Shown: piece by piece, positions 1-13,300 of the stretch
How positions within the stretch are numbered: position 1 is the first letter of the stretch
Layout: each line of letters opens with the position of its first letter
Assembly: GCA_917880885.1 (NCBI GenBank)
Contig: OU862920.1
Span: 2,914,001 to 2,978,000 of the forward strand
Direction of reading: 5' to 3'
Source of the DNA: Limnephilus marmoratus
Taxonomy: Eukaryota > Arthropoda > Insecta > Trichoptera > Limnephilidae
Length of the DNA: 64,000 nt
Translations under genes and position numbers: made by a program
Notes under the pieces: generated by a model
Database searches by the model: none
What the model was told of the DNA's origin: nothing
What the model saw: the letters and a program-made list of their open reading frames with translations, nothing else

Positions 1-187
1 ATGTAGACTGTGACCTTCCAACCTCGGCTAAAACTGTAGATTTGCATACAATTCAAATCCACACCGTTCGCTTCACACCAGAAAAAAAAATTCACCGCGT
101 TTCTTTAAATGCTGTTTTACACAGCCTCCAAGAGATTCTCCAAGAGTTGTGTTTTATTAAACATTTTCACAATTTACGCTTCAATTT
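1..187. other. Left-edge flank, repeat-derived, no gene seen
   Basis: AT-rich non-coding DNA. About 100-185 resembles part of the sequence at 19545-19640 (the shared word GAGTTGTGTTTTATTAAA is visible in both), so this is a fragment of a dispersed repeat and not a gene. Short open frames here lack any recognisable domain. Confidence 0.5.
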
Positions 188-346
188 TACGAAACGAAAA
201 ACAGCGACACTGAAAAGAGACAAACACAAACATGTATAGAATTTATCCTGCGAGAGAATGAGATAAAATAATCAGTCTTCTCTTTGTGCGGTGCTTCGTA
301 GCCTTCCCACTCTTGTCTACTTTAGTTTTCTGAAGGTTTCACTTCA
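188..346 (+). repeat. MITE family M1, 5'-truncated copy
   Basis: Ends with the family 3' terminus (TTTTCTGAAGGTTTCACTTC). The internal block with CAGCGACAC and the TTTGTGCGGTGCTTCG segment recurs at 9246, 11687, 14126 and 18552. The family terminus is an inverted repeat around GAAGTGAAA, which points to a small non-autonomous DNA transposon. The left end is missing because it is fused to another repeat. Confidence 0.6.
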
Positions 347-360
347 ACCGCGTGTTTTTC

Positions 361-449
361 GAAGTGAAAACTTTTTTAGCACCGTTGTAATTTGAAATAC
401 GCATTCGTCTCATTCTCTCGAAGTTTAGTTTTCTAAATGTTTCACTTCT
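361..449 (+). repeat. MITE family M1, internally deleted copy
   Basis: Begins GAAGTGAAAACTTTTTTAGC and ends AATGTTTCACTTC, so both inverted termini of family M1 are present but most of the interior is gone (89 bp against about 195 bp at 14126). It follows the copy at 188-346 almost directly. Confidence 0.55.
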
Positions 450-959
450 AGCGCGTGTGAACTGCACACATGAGTTTTTTCTATAGCACGGCTGGATTTC
501 GATTTGGGTTTGATTTCGGATGAAACGGAAATGACGATTAGTGCAACTGCGACGCATCAACTGCGCTCATCGGCCGCTTTGATAATGATGTCACTTTTAA
601 AGGCTCCTATTGGTTGAGATATGAAACGGAAATTACGCGAGGTCTGCGCTCATTGGTCGCTTTGCTTGTGACCTCACTTTTCAAGTATTGGTTTAAACTA
701 CACGCGAATTTTTTTTTTTTACATAAGTAGACATGTAATGTGTTCATTACTGTGACTCAATTCACGAACATATCGTAATACCCAAGTGGAAACCTTTAAA
801 TGGTATAATTAATGTAAATTAGGTATCTTTACTTTTAAGCTTCCAAATATAATTTTAAAAAACGTCATCTTGGGATAAGCGGGAAGTTTTCCAACTGGTA
901 ACGGCAAGGTTAAAGTAATCATAATCACAGTCCCAAGTAGAATGGGCTTGACTATATTG
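450..959. other. Upstream flank of the transporter gene, dispersed repeat
   Basis: Holds a repeat with the word GGCTCCTATTGGTTGAG and repeated GAAACGGAAAT blocks. A second copy is visible at about 20515-20640, also beside M1 termini. Beyond about 700 it is AT-rich with nothing recognisable. No coding exon supported. Confidence 0.4.
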
Positions 960-1349
960 TGACGGCATTGCAACGGATACCTCTAGTAACAGAAAGCAGC
1001 CGCGAGCCGCGATCACTGATCGGCATTCAGTCTCTTGGCGGTGCAAGTGACTGACGAGAGTGAAGCGCTGAAGACTAGCGCGACGGCGTTCTCCGCGGCC
1101 GAACCGAACCGTTCTTCTGCAGAGGACACCACATATTATTTAGTGCTCACGTCAGTCTCAGTGCACTCATTAAATATCTTGTTTTTCGGTTATTAAATTA
1201 TTAACTCTGCTCTTCCTAGAGTACTCATTGTTTTAATTTCGTCGTTAATCGTTAACTAAGTGGTTTCTGCCGACGTAAACGCAGGTGTCGTGTTTTAACA
1301 AGTTAATAAAATGTACATTTAGTGGAAAAATTTATAAACTGCCTTCATC
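960..1349 (+). promoter_or_regulatory. Putative promoter and 5' UTR of the peptide transporter
   Basis: This block immediately precedes the initiator ATG at 1350. Its first part (about 985-1130) is clearly richer in G and C than the surrounding DNA. Two TCAGT words close together (about 1153-1166) match the arthropod initiator consensus TCAKTY and could mark a transcription start. No TATA box at a convincing spacing was found. Assignment rests on position and these short words only, so the start site is inference. Confidence 0.35.
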
Positions 1350-1370
1350 ATGACGGTCCTCACTGAAAAG
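1350..1370 (+). CDS. SLC15A1-like: Transporter exon 1 (start codon, residues 1-7)
   Basis: ATG opens a seven-codon stretch reading MTVLTEK, followed directly by the donor GTAATT. It ends in phase 0, matching exon 2. The downstream exon has no upstream in-frame ATG before its acceptor, so a short leader exon is needed. Its distance (16.3 kb) and brevity leave room for an alternative first exon. Confidence 0.7.
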
Positions 1371-4300
1371 GTAATTCCCGTTTATTGTTTACGTACTGAA
1401 TTATAATTTTACTAGGTAATGTGTGTTATGGAAAAACACTGCAATGAATTCTCTTGTGAATTTACACTTTTGCAACATTTGCCATTATTTCACTCAATCT
1501 CTTTCAAATCAGGTTTGTTGGTCAATTGCGTTCATTTTAGCGATTACCATCGTGTTTACTTTTCCAATCTTATCACCATTTTCTTTAAATCCATAAAGAT
1601 CACCTTTTCTAAATGACGAAACTAACTAACTAACTAAGGACGGACCCCCAAACAACCTGTGCAAAACAAATCTTGGCACACACTCCTTGCCTCGTTCACA
1701 TTCATACATCTTATCATACATGCTCTTCTATTATTCTGGCTCTTGACATGGCCCGACTGATGTATCTGATTCACTTGGTCATGCCATGTCTTCTTCGGGC
1801 GTCCCTGACTTCTTCTTCACATTTGCGTCGTATATTCTTCTTACACTCCTTTCCTCGTTCATTCGCTCTACATGCCCAAACCATCTGAGCGTCACTTTCT
1901 TAATTTTACTCATTATATCAGCCTTGCATTCTTTGCGGATCTCCACGTTTCTCACACGATCGTATACTCATGGTTTTACCGCACATCCACCTCAGGGATC
2001 TCATTTCAACAGCATTCAGTCTACGTTCACCCTACATCTGCCAGTTTCATGCCTCTCATGTTGTTAACTGGGTTGAAAAATCATTGTTCGTAAATCATAG
2101 CATTGTTGTTTGTAAATTAAATGCACAAACGTCAATTAATTGTAATTTTAATTCTGATTTTCCTGGTGTCTCATTTGAATTTAAATGTGTAATGTCTTTT
2201 TACCTAAAGAAGTATAACATTTAAGGAATTACAATATTATGTAGGTACCTAATTATATATTTATGTTGTTCGTGAATTTATTTAGCCGCCCATAAGGCTT
2301 TTGCATACAAACATACAAAATATTATAAACAACATAAGTAAGTATTATATCGTATACCTATAACATTGTTTCATGTGTATTTAAAATTAAGTACAAATAA
2401 TTTCAAAAGAGCAATTTTCATTCCCCACAAGATGCAATGTCTTTTGAACGAGAATTATAATAAAAATTAGTGCAAGAAGCAACAACATTAAATGGCGCAT
2501 GTCTCATGAGCAATAATTGTGATGAACCACTGTATTATAGATTATTAATTGGAATTGCTAATATATAATTTTTAAGTTTCATACAAATGTATACTATACT
2601 AGCTGGTTCCCGGCAAGCGTTGCAATGCCATATTCAAAGAAATACATTGTTTCTACCTGAATCACCTTTCCCGTGCGTCCCCGTTCCCTTCCCGCGTCCC
2701 CTCCTAGCTAGCAACAAAAATTATAGCTTGTATGTTATTCTGATGTATGAGGTATATTATTGTAAAGTTTCAGTCGAATCCATTCTGTAGTTTTTGCGTG
2801 AAAGAGTAACTAACACACATACATCCATACAAATTTTCGCGTTTATAATATTACTAGCTTTTGCCCCCGGCTTCCCTCGCATAGTATTAGGGGGGTTCCC
2901 ACTCCGCCTCCTCCAACTTCTCTATCCCTACTCCACTCCCCCCCCCCCCCCTCCACCCTCCCCACACCCCTTCACCTCCCCCCTCCATACCCGTTGCATT
3001 CATTTTTCAAACATCTCGCGTGCCACCTATTAAAGCGTAACAATCAAACAGACGCAGTTTCACATTAATAATATTAGTATTTTACATATTTGAATTTTAA
3101 CTGTCAAAGGGATCTAAACACAAATATTAAAAAAAAATATTATACAAACTTTGTTTTGAGACAAAAAATAATTCCACAATATTATTCATATGCCAGTGGC
3201 GAGTGGTCCATAGAAAAATATACCTACCTATTTATCACAACTATTATTTATCCTAAGCATAAACTAGATGCTATAAATAACTGTATATGTAGATCCTAAC
3301 TGCAACTAATCTTTAATTTATGTATTCGATACTGCTGCCATGGGTCGACCTACAGTGTCCTTGACAATATCAAGGAGGATACGGTATTTCTATACATGTT
3401 GACAGAATAGCATTTATTCCCAAACATGGGAACACCTCAGCACAGGTTCGCCTAGTGAGGTGTTCACAAAATACCACTAGGTACTTACCTATTCATACAC
3501 ATACATTAACATCATTAACATTTTTTTTCTTATTACTAAACTTAATATCTGTGTAAACTGATGTAATAATCTGTATTGTGTATGTTCAAGAATAGAAATA
3601 TAATAAATAAATAAAATTAAAAAAATTGATCTCCGTAGTAACGTAAACAAATAAGAAAATAATTACTAATAGTTACCAAGCAACGATGTGTTTTGCTTTT
3701 CGTTTAGACAATATTTTTCGAAGAAAACTTCAAAGTGATGTGAACAAAGTTATATTTTCATTAAAGTATAATAAATAATTTCATAACGCCGGAGCTTATG
3801 CATAACGCCAGAACTTACCAATATATAGCCTATATTACTCGCAAATAATGTAGCTTTCTATTAGTGAAAGAATTTTTAAAGTTCATTCAGTATTTTTTGC
3901 GTGAAGGAGTGACAAACAAGCATATATACATCGGATTATAGTAAGATTCTTTCATTTTTACGTGAATGTGTGTTGTGTAAAGTTAACGAGAGACAGAGGT
4001 ATATGAAATGTGTGTATGCTAGTTGCATTACTCGTAAAATATGTATTAGTAATTATTACAATAAAAATAATAATTAAACCTGTTTACCGTGTTCGTGTTT
4101 ATCATATGGAACCGTTTTTTTCATATGGAAATGTTTATCATATTTATCAAATGGATATTTATTTTTATCAAAACAACAATGCGACTATTCGTGTGGTAAA
4201 AGACCTTTAGGCAACCTTAAAATAAAACCGATAACAATGCTATAATTTTCCATGTTATGAAAACTTGAAATGGGCCAGCGCTTTAATTATTACCGTGACC

Positions 4301-7300
4301 ATTCACGATTACGGTACCGTGACTTCACAATAAAGGCAATAAACATACGTTCCTTATCACAATAATACTGCATCTTTTTTTTTTTTTTTTTATTGAAATT
4401 TTTTGATACAATACATATAATACATACATGAAATAATGAAAAGTATATAAAAAAACTTAATATAATTAATGTATGAACAAAAAAATCCCACAAAGGCAAT
4501 GCCTGTGCGTGGGTATAATATAGATTTTTTACTTTTATTTCTATGGTTATAGTGAATATTTTAAGTATACATAAATAAGGGATTTTAAAAAAAAGTAACT
4601 GAATAAATGCATTTAAAAACTACAGCATAATAACAGTCTGCACTGTTATTATTGTATTTGTAAGTTTTCAAAAGGTGAGAAACACAACGTACGTAGGTCT
4701 GTTTCCTCCAAATAAAAGGAAAAAAGTAATCATTTTCTTGCACCACTCTTATACATCGCATCATGACGTCTCCAAAGACCCCTACAATAGTACTGGCCGT
4801 GAAGATTGAAAGTATGGGGCGCAGTTGAAAGGATAATATTAAATGTGAGTGAATTCCAAAAACTCAATTACGGCCAAAGTGCTGATGATTTTGCTTTTGT
4901 TCTTAAATATATAATGCTGCAGCTATTTCTTACACACTAAATAACAACAGTCGAAAATGAAACGAACGGTGAACGTATGTCTGCACCCCCCCCCCCCCTT
5001 CCCCCAAAGGAAGCATACAATCATTATCGTACATATCCCTCGTGCCTCATTTGACGGCCGGCGTAGTCCAGCGGTAAGGCTCTTGACTCGCATTCCGAAG
5101 GTCGCGGGATCGAATCCCGGCGTGGCAAATAAATTTTATTTGTTTAATTTGTGTTATTTCACAATTTATTCATTTAAAATAATATATAGTACATTTGCGG
5201 TACGTTCCGGAGTGGAAGATACTCTCAGTATCGCCCTGGTGTAAAACCACCATTCAGAATTGTAACGTTGCTTGAAATGGCTTTAGCCGTGTTTGGTGAA
5301 CAGATCTGAATAGCCAGGTACTTCCTCTTCCCCACCTTCCTCTTCCCTGTCTCCTTCCTTACCCCACTACCTTCAGCCTCACAACATACCCCAATTGGGG
5401 ATGCCATAGTCTCACGGGCTCCAGACGAGAGCAGTTGGGACAGTTGCGGTATTCATATAAAAATAAAAATTAAATGCGGATCGATTATAAGATTTATCTG
5501 TTTCCTCCAAAGGAATAAAGTAATACTTTGGAGGAAACACACACACACGTATATATTGTGTTTCACCGTTATTTAATATGTAAGAAAGAGCTGCAGCATT
5601 ATTAGGACAAAGAACGCACGTCTTATCCTTTTTTATCACGGTACCGTAATCGTGGATCGTCACGGTAATAATAAAACCGCTCCGCGTAACACTTGCAATT
5701 GAATGCACTGTTTATTGTATGGAACATACCTAGTTTTGGCAATTCACAGCATGCGGTAAATACATATGAAATCTTGTACAAAAAACCTGTTCATTCGTGG
5801 TAGTTGGTATTTAAGCGACAGAATTCTCGTTTTCTTCATAAAATCTGGTATTTTACCTATTGGCGTATTGCGAAACGTACACGTTAGTATAAGAAATAGG
5901 AAAAATATATAATTATTAGCTGAACCGACAAACGTTGTTCTGCCATATAAATTATTTCTAGTTAATATTTTGGTTGTTAAATAAAAAATAACGAATGTAT
6001 TGTAAGTGTGTGGGGATGGGATCTATGACGGAAAGAGGAATGGAGCGGTGTAGGCGATGACCGCCAATAAAAACAAAAACAAAAACACCAACCATTCATT
6101 TTCTCAATTCAATGTATTTCATTGAAGAAACGAACATTTTCATTGTTTGATCTCTTAAAAATTTAATGTAAAGTGAAAAAAAGTAATATATTTTTCATTC
6201 TAAAGTAGAAAAATGAAATAAGGAAAATCAATATTAATTTCGTTCTGTTTAAAATACGAACGACGACGGTTTAATTTGTTTACTTATATGAAAATACTGA
6301 AATCGCGATTAAAAATGGGAGGGTTGGGGTAGTAGAGTGAAAAATGGGGGTTATAGGTATTTTGTGATTCAAAAGTAAAATAAAAATACAATTTGTCAAA
6401 AAAAAGGATTTTTTTTCTGGAAAAGGACACCCTAATCACCTAGCGGTATGAAATATACTTTAAGAGGGTATTACCAATTACCAGAGAAGTTAAGATTGCT
6501 AGCTTAAATAAAATCATTAAAAAATATTTACGTACATGAGTTTCTTGACGAAAATTGGACCGTTTGTGTATTTATTTGCGCACTCACAAACTAATATATT
6601 TCAGATTTTTTTAACATTCTTATTTAACTTAGACATTACTGAAAAATGATAAATACTTATAATCATAAAATAATTACATTATTTTAATAGTTTTATCATC
6701 ACGCCTTTCAGCATTTTTGGATGTAGGTATAAATTTAATCAAATTTGGAATGAAATAAAATCGATATTGAGTTATAATTTTTTAAAAAACTGGTAAGGAG
6801 AATAACTAATCTTTCTCACTGTAACCGCTCTGCACGATCGTAAGAACAACTTTCGACGAAATGTGAATTTTCGGCCGCTGGCTCGTTAAACGCTCTTAAG
6901 ACCTATTCTCATACTTAACAAATATACGTCCAAAAAATTTCATAAACACTAGATTTTTATATATATATACATTGAATTATCATAGTAATAGGTTAAGTAT
7001 CTGTTAGTTTCAAAACAAAATAGTAAACACGGTAAATACTAATAATAATTAGGTATCTCTTGTGTGACTAGCCAAATACATTATATTTTCACTATTACAG
7101 GCTTAGGTAGATTCAACAACTAAAGACATCTTAATGACCTTTGTAATTTATATGTATCCGTATCTTATGTGATATTGCTTTCACAAAATTGTACCGAATC
7201 CATGTTCTTTTATATATACATTTCATTATGAATAGGTAGCCAAGCGATGTGTTAATAATATTTATTCCACAGTATCAACTGCTTGGCGAATTTTTAAAAT

Positions 7301-10300
7301 AAAATTGTCTGTTCTGATGCGAATGCGGTGGATTTGCAATCCCGTTAGAAAAAAAAAGTCCTTTTGAGTCTATTTTGTAAACAACACTGTTATATATATT
7401 TTCGCATTAATAACATTGTTTTTAACATAATGTATTATTTTCGTTATATGTTTTTGGGGTGTTGTGCCGTGTTGCGCTACCTCCTTCTTTAGCCAACGTT
7501 TCGGACATCGTTGCAGTGTCCATCATCAGGGCAGATCCGGCAGATCCGGTAGATGTCACATCTACCGGATCTGCCGGATCTGCCCTGATGATGGACACTG
7601 CAACGATGTCCGAAACGTTGGCTAAAGAAGGAGGTAGCGCAACACGGCACAACACCCCAAAAACATATAACGAAAATGCTTTTGGCCGTGAAAATCTTAA
7701 AACTTATCTAATGTATTATTTATTTTATTTTGTTTCAAAGTATGTGCATTAAAAAGCGATTAACTTTTTCACGTATTTTTTATGTTGTGATAGAAAAACA
7801 AAAACATTGATTTAGAAGAAATACATTTTTTTAAATTAACCCGTTATAAACAAACTTTTTTTACTATAATACATCTACATATTTACAAATGTCTTTAAAA
7901 ACTTTTTTATTTGACTGTGGTTTTAACCTTCCTACCAACTGGGCCAAATCCCAAGTTGGTAAGACCGACGATTATTTCGTATATTAATTTCTTCGAATAT
8001 CAGAAAATGCGTGTGTGCGTGATTGCCACCAAAAGTTTATAGATTGCATTGTCATCGACAATGGGTATATCTGCCAAGGTTCAGCTCGATCAGAAGTCAG
8101 GAAGTTGATTAATTTCCACTTCTGGAATTTCGCTTCATTCAAACAAAAGTGAAATTCAAATATGTAGATGTATTTAAATATTATGCATATGTAACTAAAG
8201 CGTAAAACTTAAGACAAGGGAGAATGAACCAAAAATGTACATTACAAGTCCACATCAAGAAATTTCGGGGTTAAAATGGGTGATTAATCTTGTATTTATA
8301 CAAAAATGAATATAGGTATATTTATTTGCTTGCTTGTTTGTTTGTTTCTTTGTCCTTGTAATGCTTGAAACTTTCAAAATATCTTCATCCACCCTCGCGA
8401 AGGTTTCTGGATTATTAAAACCACATGACAATACATCGAAAAAGGTTTTTTAACTATAACAAAAACTCTTACGAAACTCAACCATGTCACACTTTGAGAA
8501 TGAAGTTTTGCGAAAATCAATTTTGGAATAAACTCTTTGAATTAATGAATTAAATTGTAATACTCACCCAAATCGAATACTTTAAAACTAATCAAGAATT
8601 ATAAGTGATTTAAGTGTTCACCAATTTCCAACAATTTGTTTCTTTAAATGGCATGCCGGGAACTCACTAGTAGAAAAATAACTAGAAAGGTTATCCTACA
8701 ATATTGCTTATGAATCATCTCAGGCTGACTTATCTCGCCACAATTAGCGACTTGTACTATATTAATTTTGTTTATCATTTCATGCTTGTGTATAGCGGTT
8801 TTGTATACATATATGCACGTGTAAAATCGGTGCATGGTTATTATTACTTGTTGATTGGCGACTGAAATAAACATTTTATGTGTGAAAATAGTTGCAATGC
8901 TGAATAACATTATTTAACTTTTATTATACAACAGTATTTGAACTTAAAATTATGTAATTGCTTTATTATGATGTATTTTCTTTATTTCTCTCTTTTTTCT
9001 GTACTATTTACTTTGCTATGTTTTATATTTTATGTTGTTTATTATTATTATATGCGTTATTTCACCAGTAGCATCTCCATGTAATAACAAGTAAACCTTG
9101 ATTTGCGCTTGCTGGGAATATTTTTAATTGGATTGTTAATATCTATGCACTTCCCAATGGCAATTTCATTAATGCAATATCATCTCTAACACCATAACAC
9201 GGGTGCCTAGCATGGTGGTCGAAAAAATCTAAAAAAAAAAAGAATTGTGAAAATTTTTTTAGCACCGTTGTGATTTGAAACTTGATGAAACGACAAATAG
9301 CGACACTAAAAAGAGACAATCACATACATCTAAAGGGTTTAGCCTGCGAGAAAATGAGATAGTATAATCAGTCTCCTCTTTGTGCGGTGCTGTTTTGATT
9401 TGAATCTCACAAAAAAAATTATAAAGCGCTATGTAGTAATATAATATTCCAACCTTTTCCACATAATAAGCCACTAAATTCTACCCACACACCCATTAAA
9501 ACCCCAGAGACCCTCGAGCCTACCTGCCTTTGCTGTAATAACTTTTTTTCAACATGATAATGTTATGTATATTTATTATTTCTTTATGTAGGTACCTGTA
9601 TATCAGGAGGAAACAGGGCGGCGTTTTGTCCAAACAAACGTATTGACTTGGGGAGTAAGCTGGTGAATGCGTGACGCGAGCGTTATGAAAAATGTGATCG
9701 GGCGAGACGAACGGGCGAGTCGAACGGAAGTTGAGAGGGAGATATAAGTTAGTAAGTTTTACTTCAGTCGTGTGGTCTAAAGCACACTCGTTTTTTTAAG
9801 TAAAACTTCCTTACGCTTGACTTGGTAAGTAAGCTGGTGAATGCGTGACGAGAGCGTTATGAAAATTGTGATCAGGCGAGGCGAACGGTCGGGCCTTTAC
9901 GCACGCTTGACTTGGGGAGTAAGCTGGTGAATGCGTGACGATGGCGTTATGAAAAGTGTGATCGGGCGAGGTAAACGGAAGTTGAGAGGGAGATATAAGT
10001 TAGTGAAGTTTTACTTCAGTCGTGTGGTCTAAAGCACACTCGTTTTTTTCTATAAGTCACTTTTTATAGGAATTAGGAGTTAAGACCTGATTTGAACGCC
10101 ATCAACAGATTTTCAGCACACAAACTAAACAATTTTTTTTTTTAATCAAAACGTACAGATATAGGGTATTTCTTCTAATACCGTTTGTAAAAAATCTTAA
10201 AAATTGGTCCAGTTTTGGAAGAGAAAAGAATACAGAACCACGATTATGACGATTTTAGTTAGGTATTATCAGCTCGAGGTGCTGTTGTCCCTTTCGCTCA

Positions 10301-13300
10301 GTATTCGGGGCTCGGGGGAGTAATAGCGCCAGTGACAGCAACAGTTTGGTAATATACCTATTGTTTAAATTTATATATCGTACGACATAATAGATCTCAC
10401 ACTCCATATCGGTTAGTATATTTGTATTGTATCTCATAGTAATTAATTATGCGAATTTTAGTTCATACTGTCCTTTTATATTATATTAAACGTGTTAAAA
10501 TCTCTTTTCCACTTATTTTACTTGTCAGACTTCAGACTGGTACAATGAGGCGCCGCATCCGCGCGCAAAAAGAAGAAGATGGAGAGATATGTAATTACGA
10601 ATGTTAGACGAGCGCGCTAACGTTTAAAGCGATGAAATCGATGCGAAAATTGCGAAAATGTTTAATAAAACACGACTCGTTTAAAATAAAGCAAAAATCT
10701 AGTGGAAGATATCTTAAGTATCATTTAAAGAAACACTGTGAATTTTTTCACAACTATAACTTGTAAAATAACTGAATCAAACGTGTTGATAATAATTTTC
10801 GGAGCATATTTTGCGATTTTTTTGCGATTATGAGACCTAAATGAATTGTTCCAATCAGCGAACAAATTGGTCTGAGAGGTTAAGAGCGTTTAACCAGCCA
10901 GCGGACGAAAATCCACATTTCGTCGAAAGTTGTTCTTACGATCGTGCAGGGCGGTTACAATGAGAAAGATTAATTATTCTCCGAACCAGCTTTTTTAAAT
11001 TATAACTCAATATCGAATTTATTTCAATTCAAATTAGCTTTAATTTATACCTTCATCAAAAAATGCTGAAAGGCGTGATGATAAAACTATTAAAATAACG
11101 TTCTTTTTGTAGTTATTTTTTGATTATAAGTATTTATCATTTTTCAATATTAATAATAAGAATGTTAAAAAAATCTGAAATATATTAGTTTGTAAGTGCG
11201 CAAATAAATACACAAACGGACCAATTTTCGCCAAGAAACACATGTACGTACATATTTTTTAATGATTTTATTAAAACTAAAATTAAAATTCTAAAACATA
11301 CGTTTGCTAGATAATGTATTGATTTATTTTACTGCATGATTTTATTATTTGAAATGGGTTTTGTATAATACAAAAACTTTTTTGAAAATTGAACAAATCT
11401 GCCAACGACCTATGGAATAACCTTATTATACTAAAAATTAAAAAATTTTCTCAAAATTTATTACATACGAATGCTACATAAAAGAACAATCTTTCGAAAT
11501 CCATTTATAATTTTTTGTGGAAAAGAGTCAATACGTCTAAAAACTTTTTTGAAAATGACGTATTTCCGGTTTTCTCTGGTAATGCCCTCTTAAGGAATCA
11601 TTTTACCACTAGTCTGAAGATGGTCTTAATAGGCTGAAACCGGTAACGGTCAAATAAAAAAAATACAAGTGTGCACTTTACAAGCGGTAGAAGTGAAACC
11701 TTCAGAAAACTAAAGTAGACAATAATGGGGATAATATACGAAGCATCGCCCAAAGAGGAGAACGATTATTCTGTCTCATTTTCTCGCAGGCATAATCCAA
11801 CAGATGTGTGTATTTGTCTCTTTTTAGTATCGTTTTTTCGTTTCATCGAGTTTCAAATCATAACTGTGCTAAACAAGTTTTCACTTCGATAAGTGAAAAA
11901 AAGTTAAAAACCGTTTCAATATATTATTATGATGGAATTTCACCACGAATTCTAAGATTTATAAGTATCAAAAGCTAAATATTAAAAAACGTTTACTGAC
12001 CATTGCTTTTATTGTGGTGTGATATTTTCTCAGATATGGTTTTTATTGTACTTTTTCGTTACTCCAACAGCAGTGTTTTCGTCGTAGGTAATGGATAAAG
12101 AAACCACTTTCTTACACAGGTCAGGTCTAATTTTTTTATGTTTAATGTGAATTCCGCACAAGAGTCCCAACTGATCCCAATCGCCTGGAGCAAGTGAGTG
12201 AAGAAGCCGTCTAACTAACTCCATAAAAAGAGATTTGTAATCTGTCTGTCAGTGGTTAGTCGGCGTAACCGGCGAAGAGATTGCAGTGATTAGGAAAATA
12301 CCGAAAACATAATTATACCTTATTGGCCATGCGTGAGCACCACCCAAAATATATGGTTGTAGTAACCTAAGGCGAGTCCTGCGTCCGGGCGAGTCCTGCG
12401 GAGAAATGCACGCTAAAGAAGTGGACCTGTTCCAGACATATCTAATGCATAACTTACTTCTTGTTACTTACCTGAAGAGACCTTCCACCTGAAATTGGTC
12501 ATAAGAAGCTTGCTTATTCGTGGTATTTATACCTATTGAGCCCTTTCATAATTCTGTACCAGAGAAATATACGGATGCAAGTCCAGGAGAGCCAAAAAAC
12601 TATTTTTTCTCTTACTATGGTCTCATAAATACTGATAGATAAAAAAAGTTATTATTAAATCACTTAGTTTTGTTTTAAAAACGAGCAAATAAAACGAAAT
12701 ATTTTATATGTACCTAAAGCCTTTAAAAATATTGTTTAGAAAAGCGCTGACTTGAGTCAAACAAAAACACGGACTTGAATCATTCTGCTTCTAAATGAAG
12801 TGGAATATTTTGTTATGACGTGTGGTGTATTACGAAAGGATCAATGTTTAAAAATTGTTTACTTCCATAGAAAGCGTAGTAATGTATAATTAGAGTCATA
12901 ATACGTAGGATTTGAGTCATAATACTCAAAATGCACCTAAATCAAAAGATGCAAGTCCATGGTACATCATTTTGCTTCTAAAATAGTTGTTGCATCCGTA
13001 TAAATTTTTGAAAATCCTAATTTTTCTTCATGATAGGACTTGTATCTTTCTGCCACTGATAAACATGATAATTTACTTCAAGTCTGCATCAAAAACTCAT
13101 TTCTTCAAAGTTTGGACTTGCATCCCTATGCTTCTCGGGTACAGATTAATCGTGACGATTCACTTTAACGGTACCGTGACGGCAAAAAAGGCATACGTTC
13201 CTTATCGTAATAATTGTAATGCTGCAGCTTTTTCTTACACATTAAATAAAGGTGAGACAAAAGAAAAGATACACAAAATACGTGAGTGTTTCTTCTAAAG

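Noticed and set aside
5064..5117. Functional tRNA gene
   Set aside because: A and B boxes are present, but they are the head of a repeated SINE with a 300-bp body and an A-rich end.
7422..7752. Two identical open frames of about 77 and 97 codons, one on each strand
   Set aside because: They are mirror images produced by the perfect palindrome; the sequence has no protein domain.
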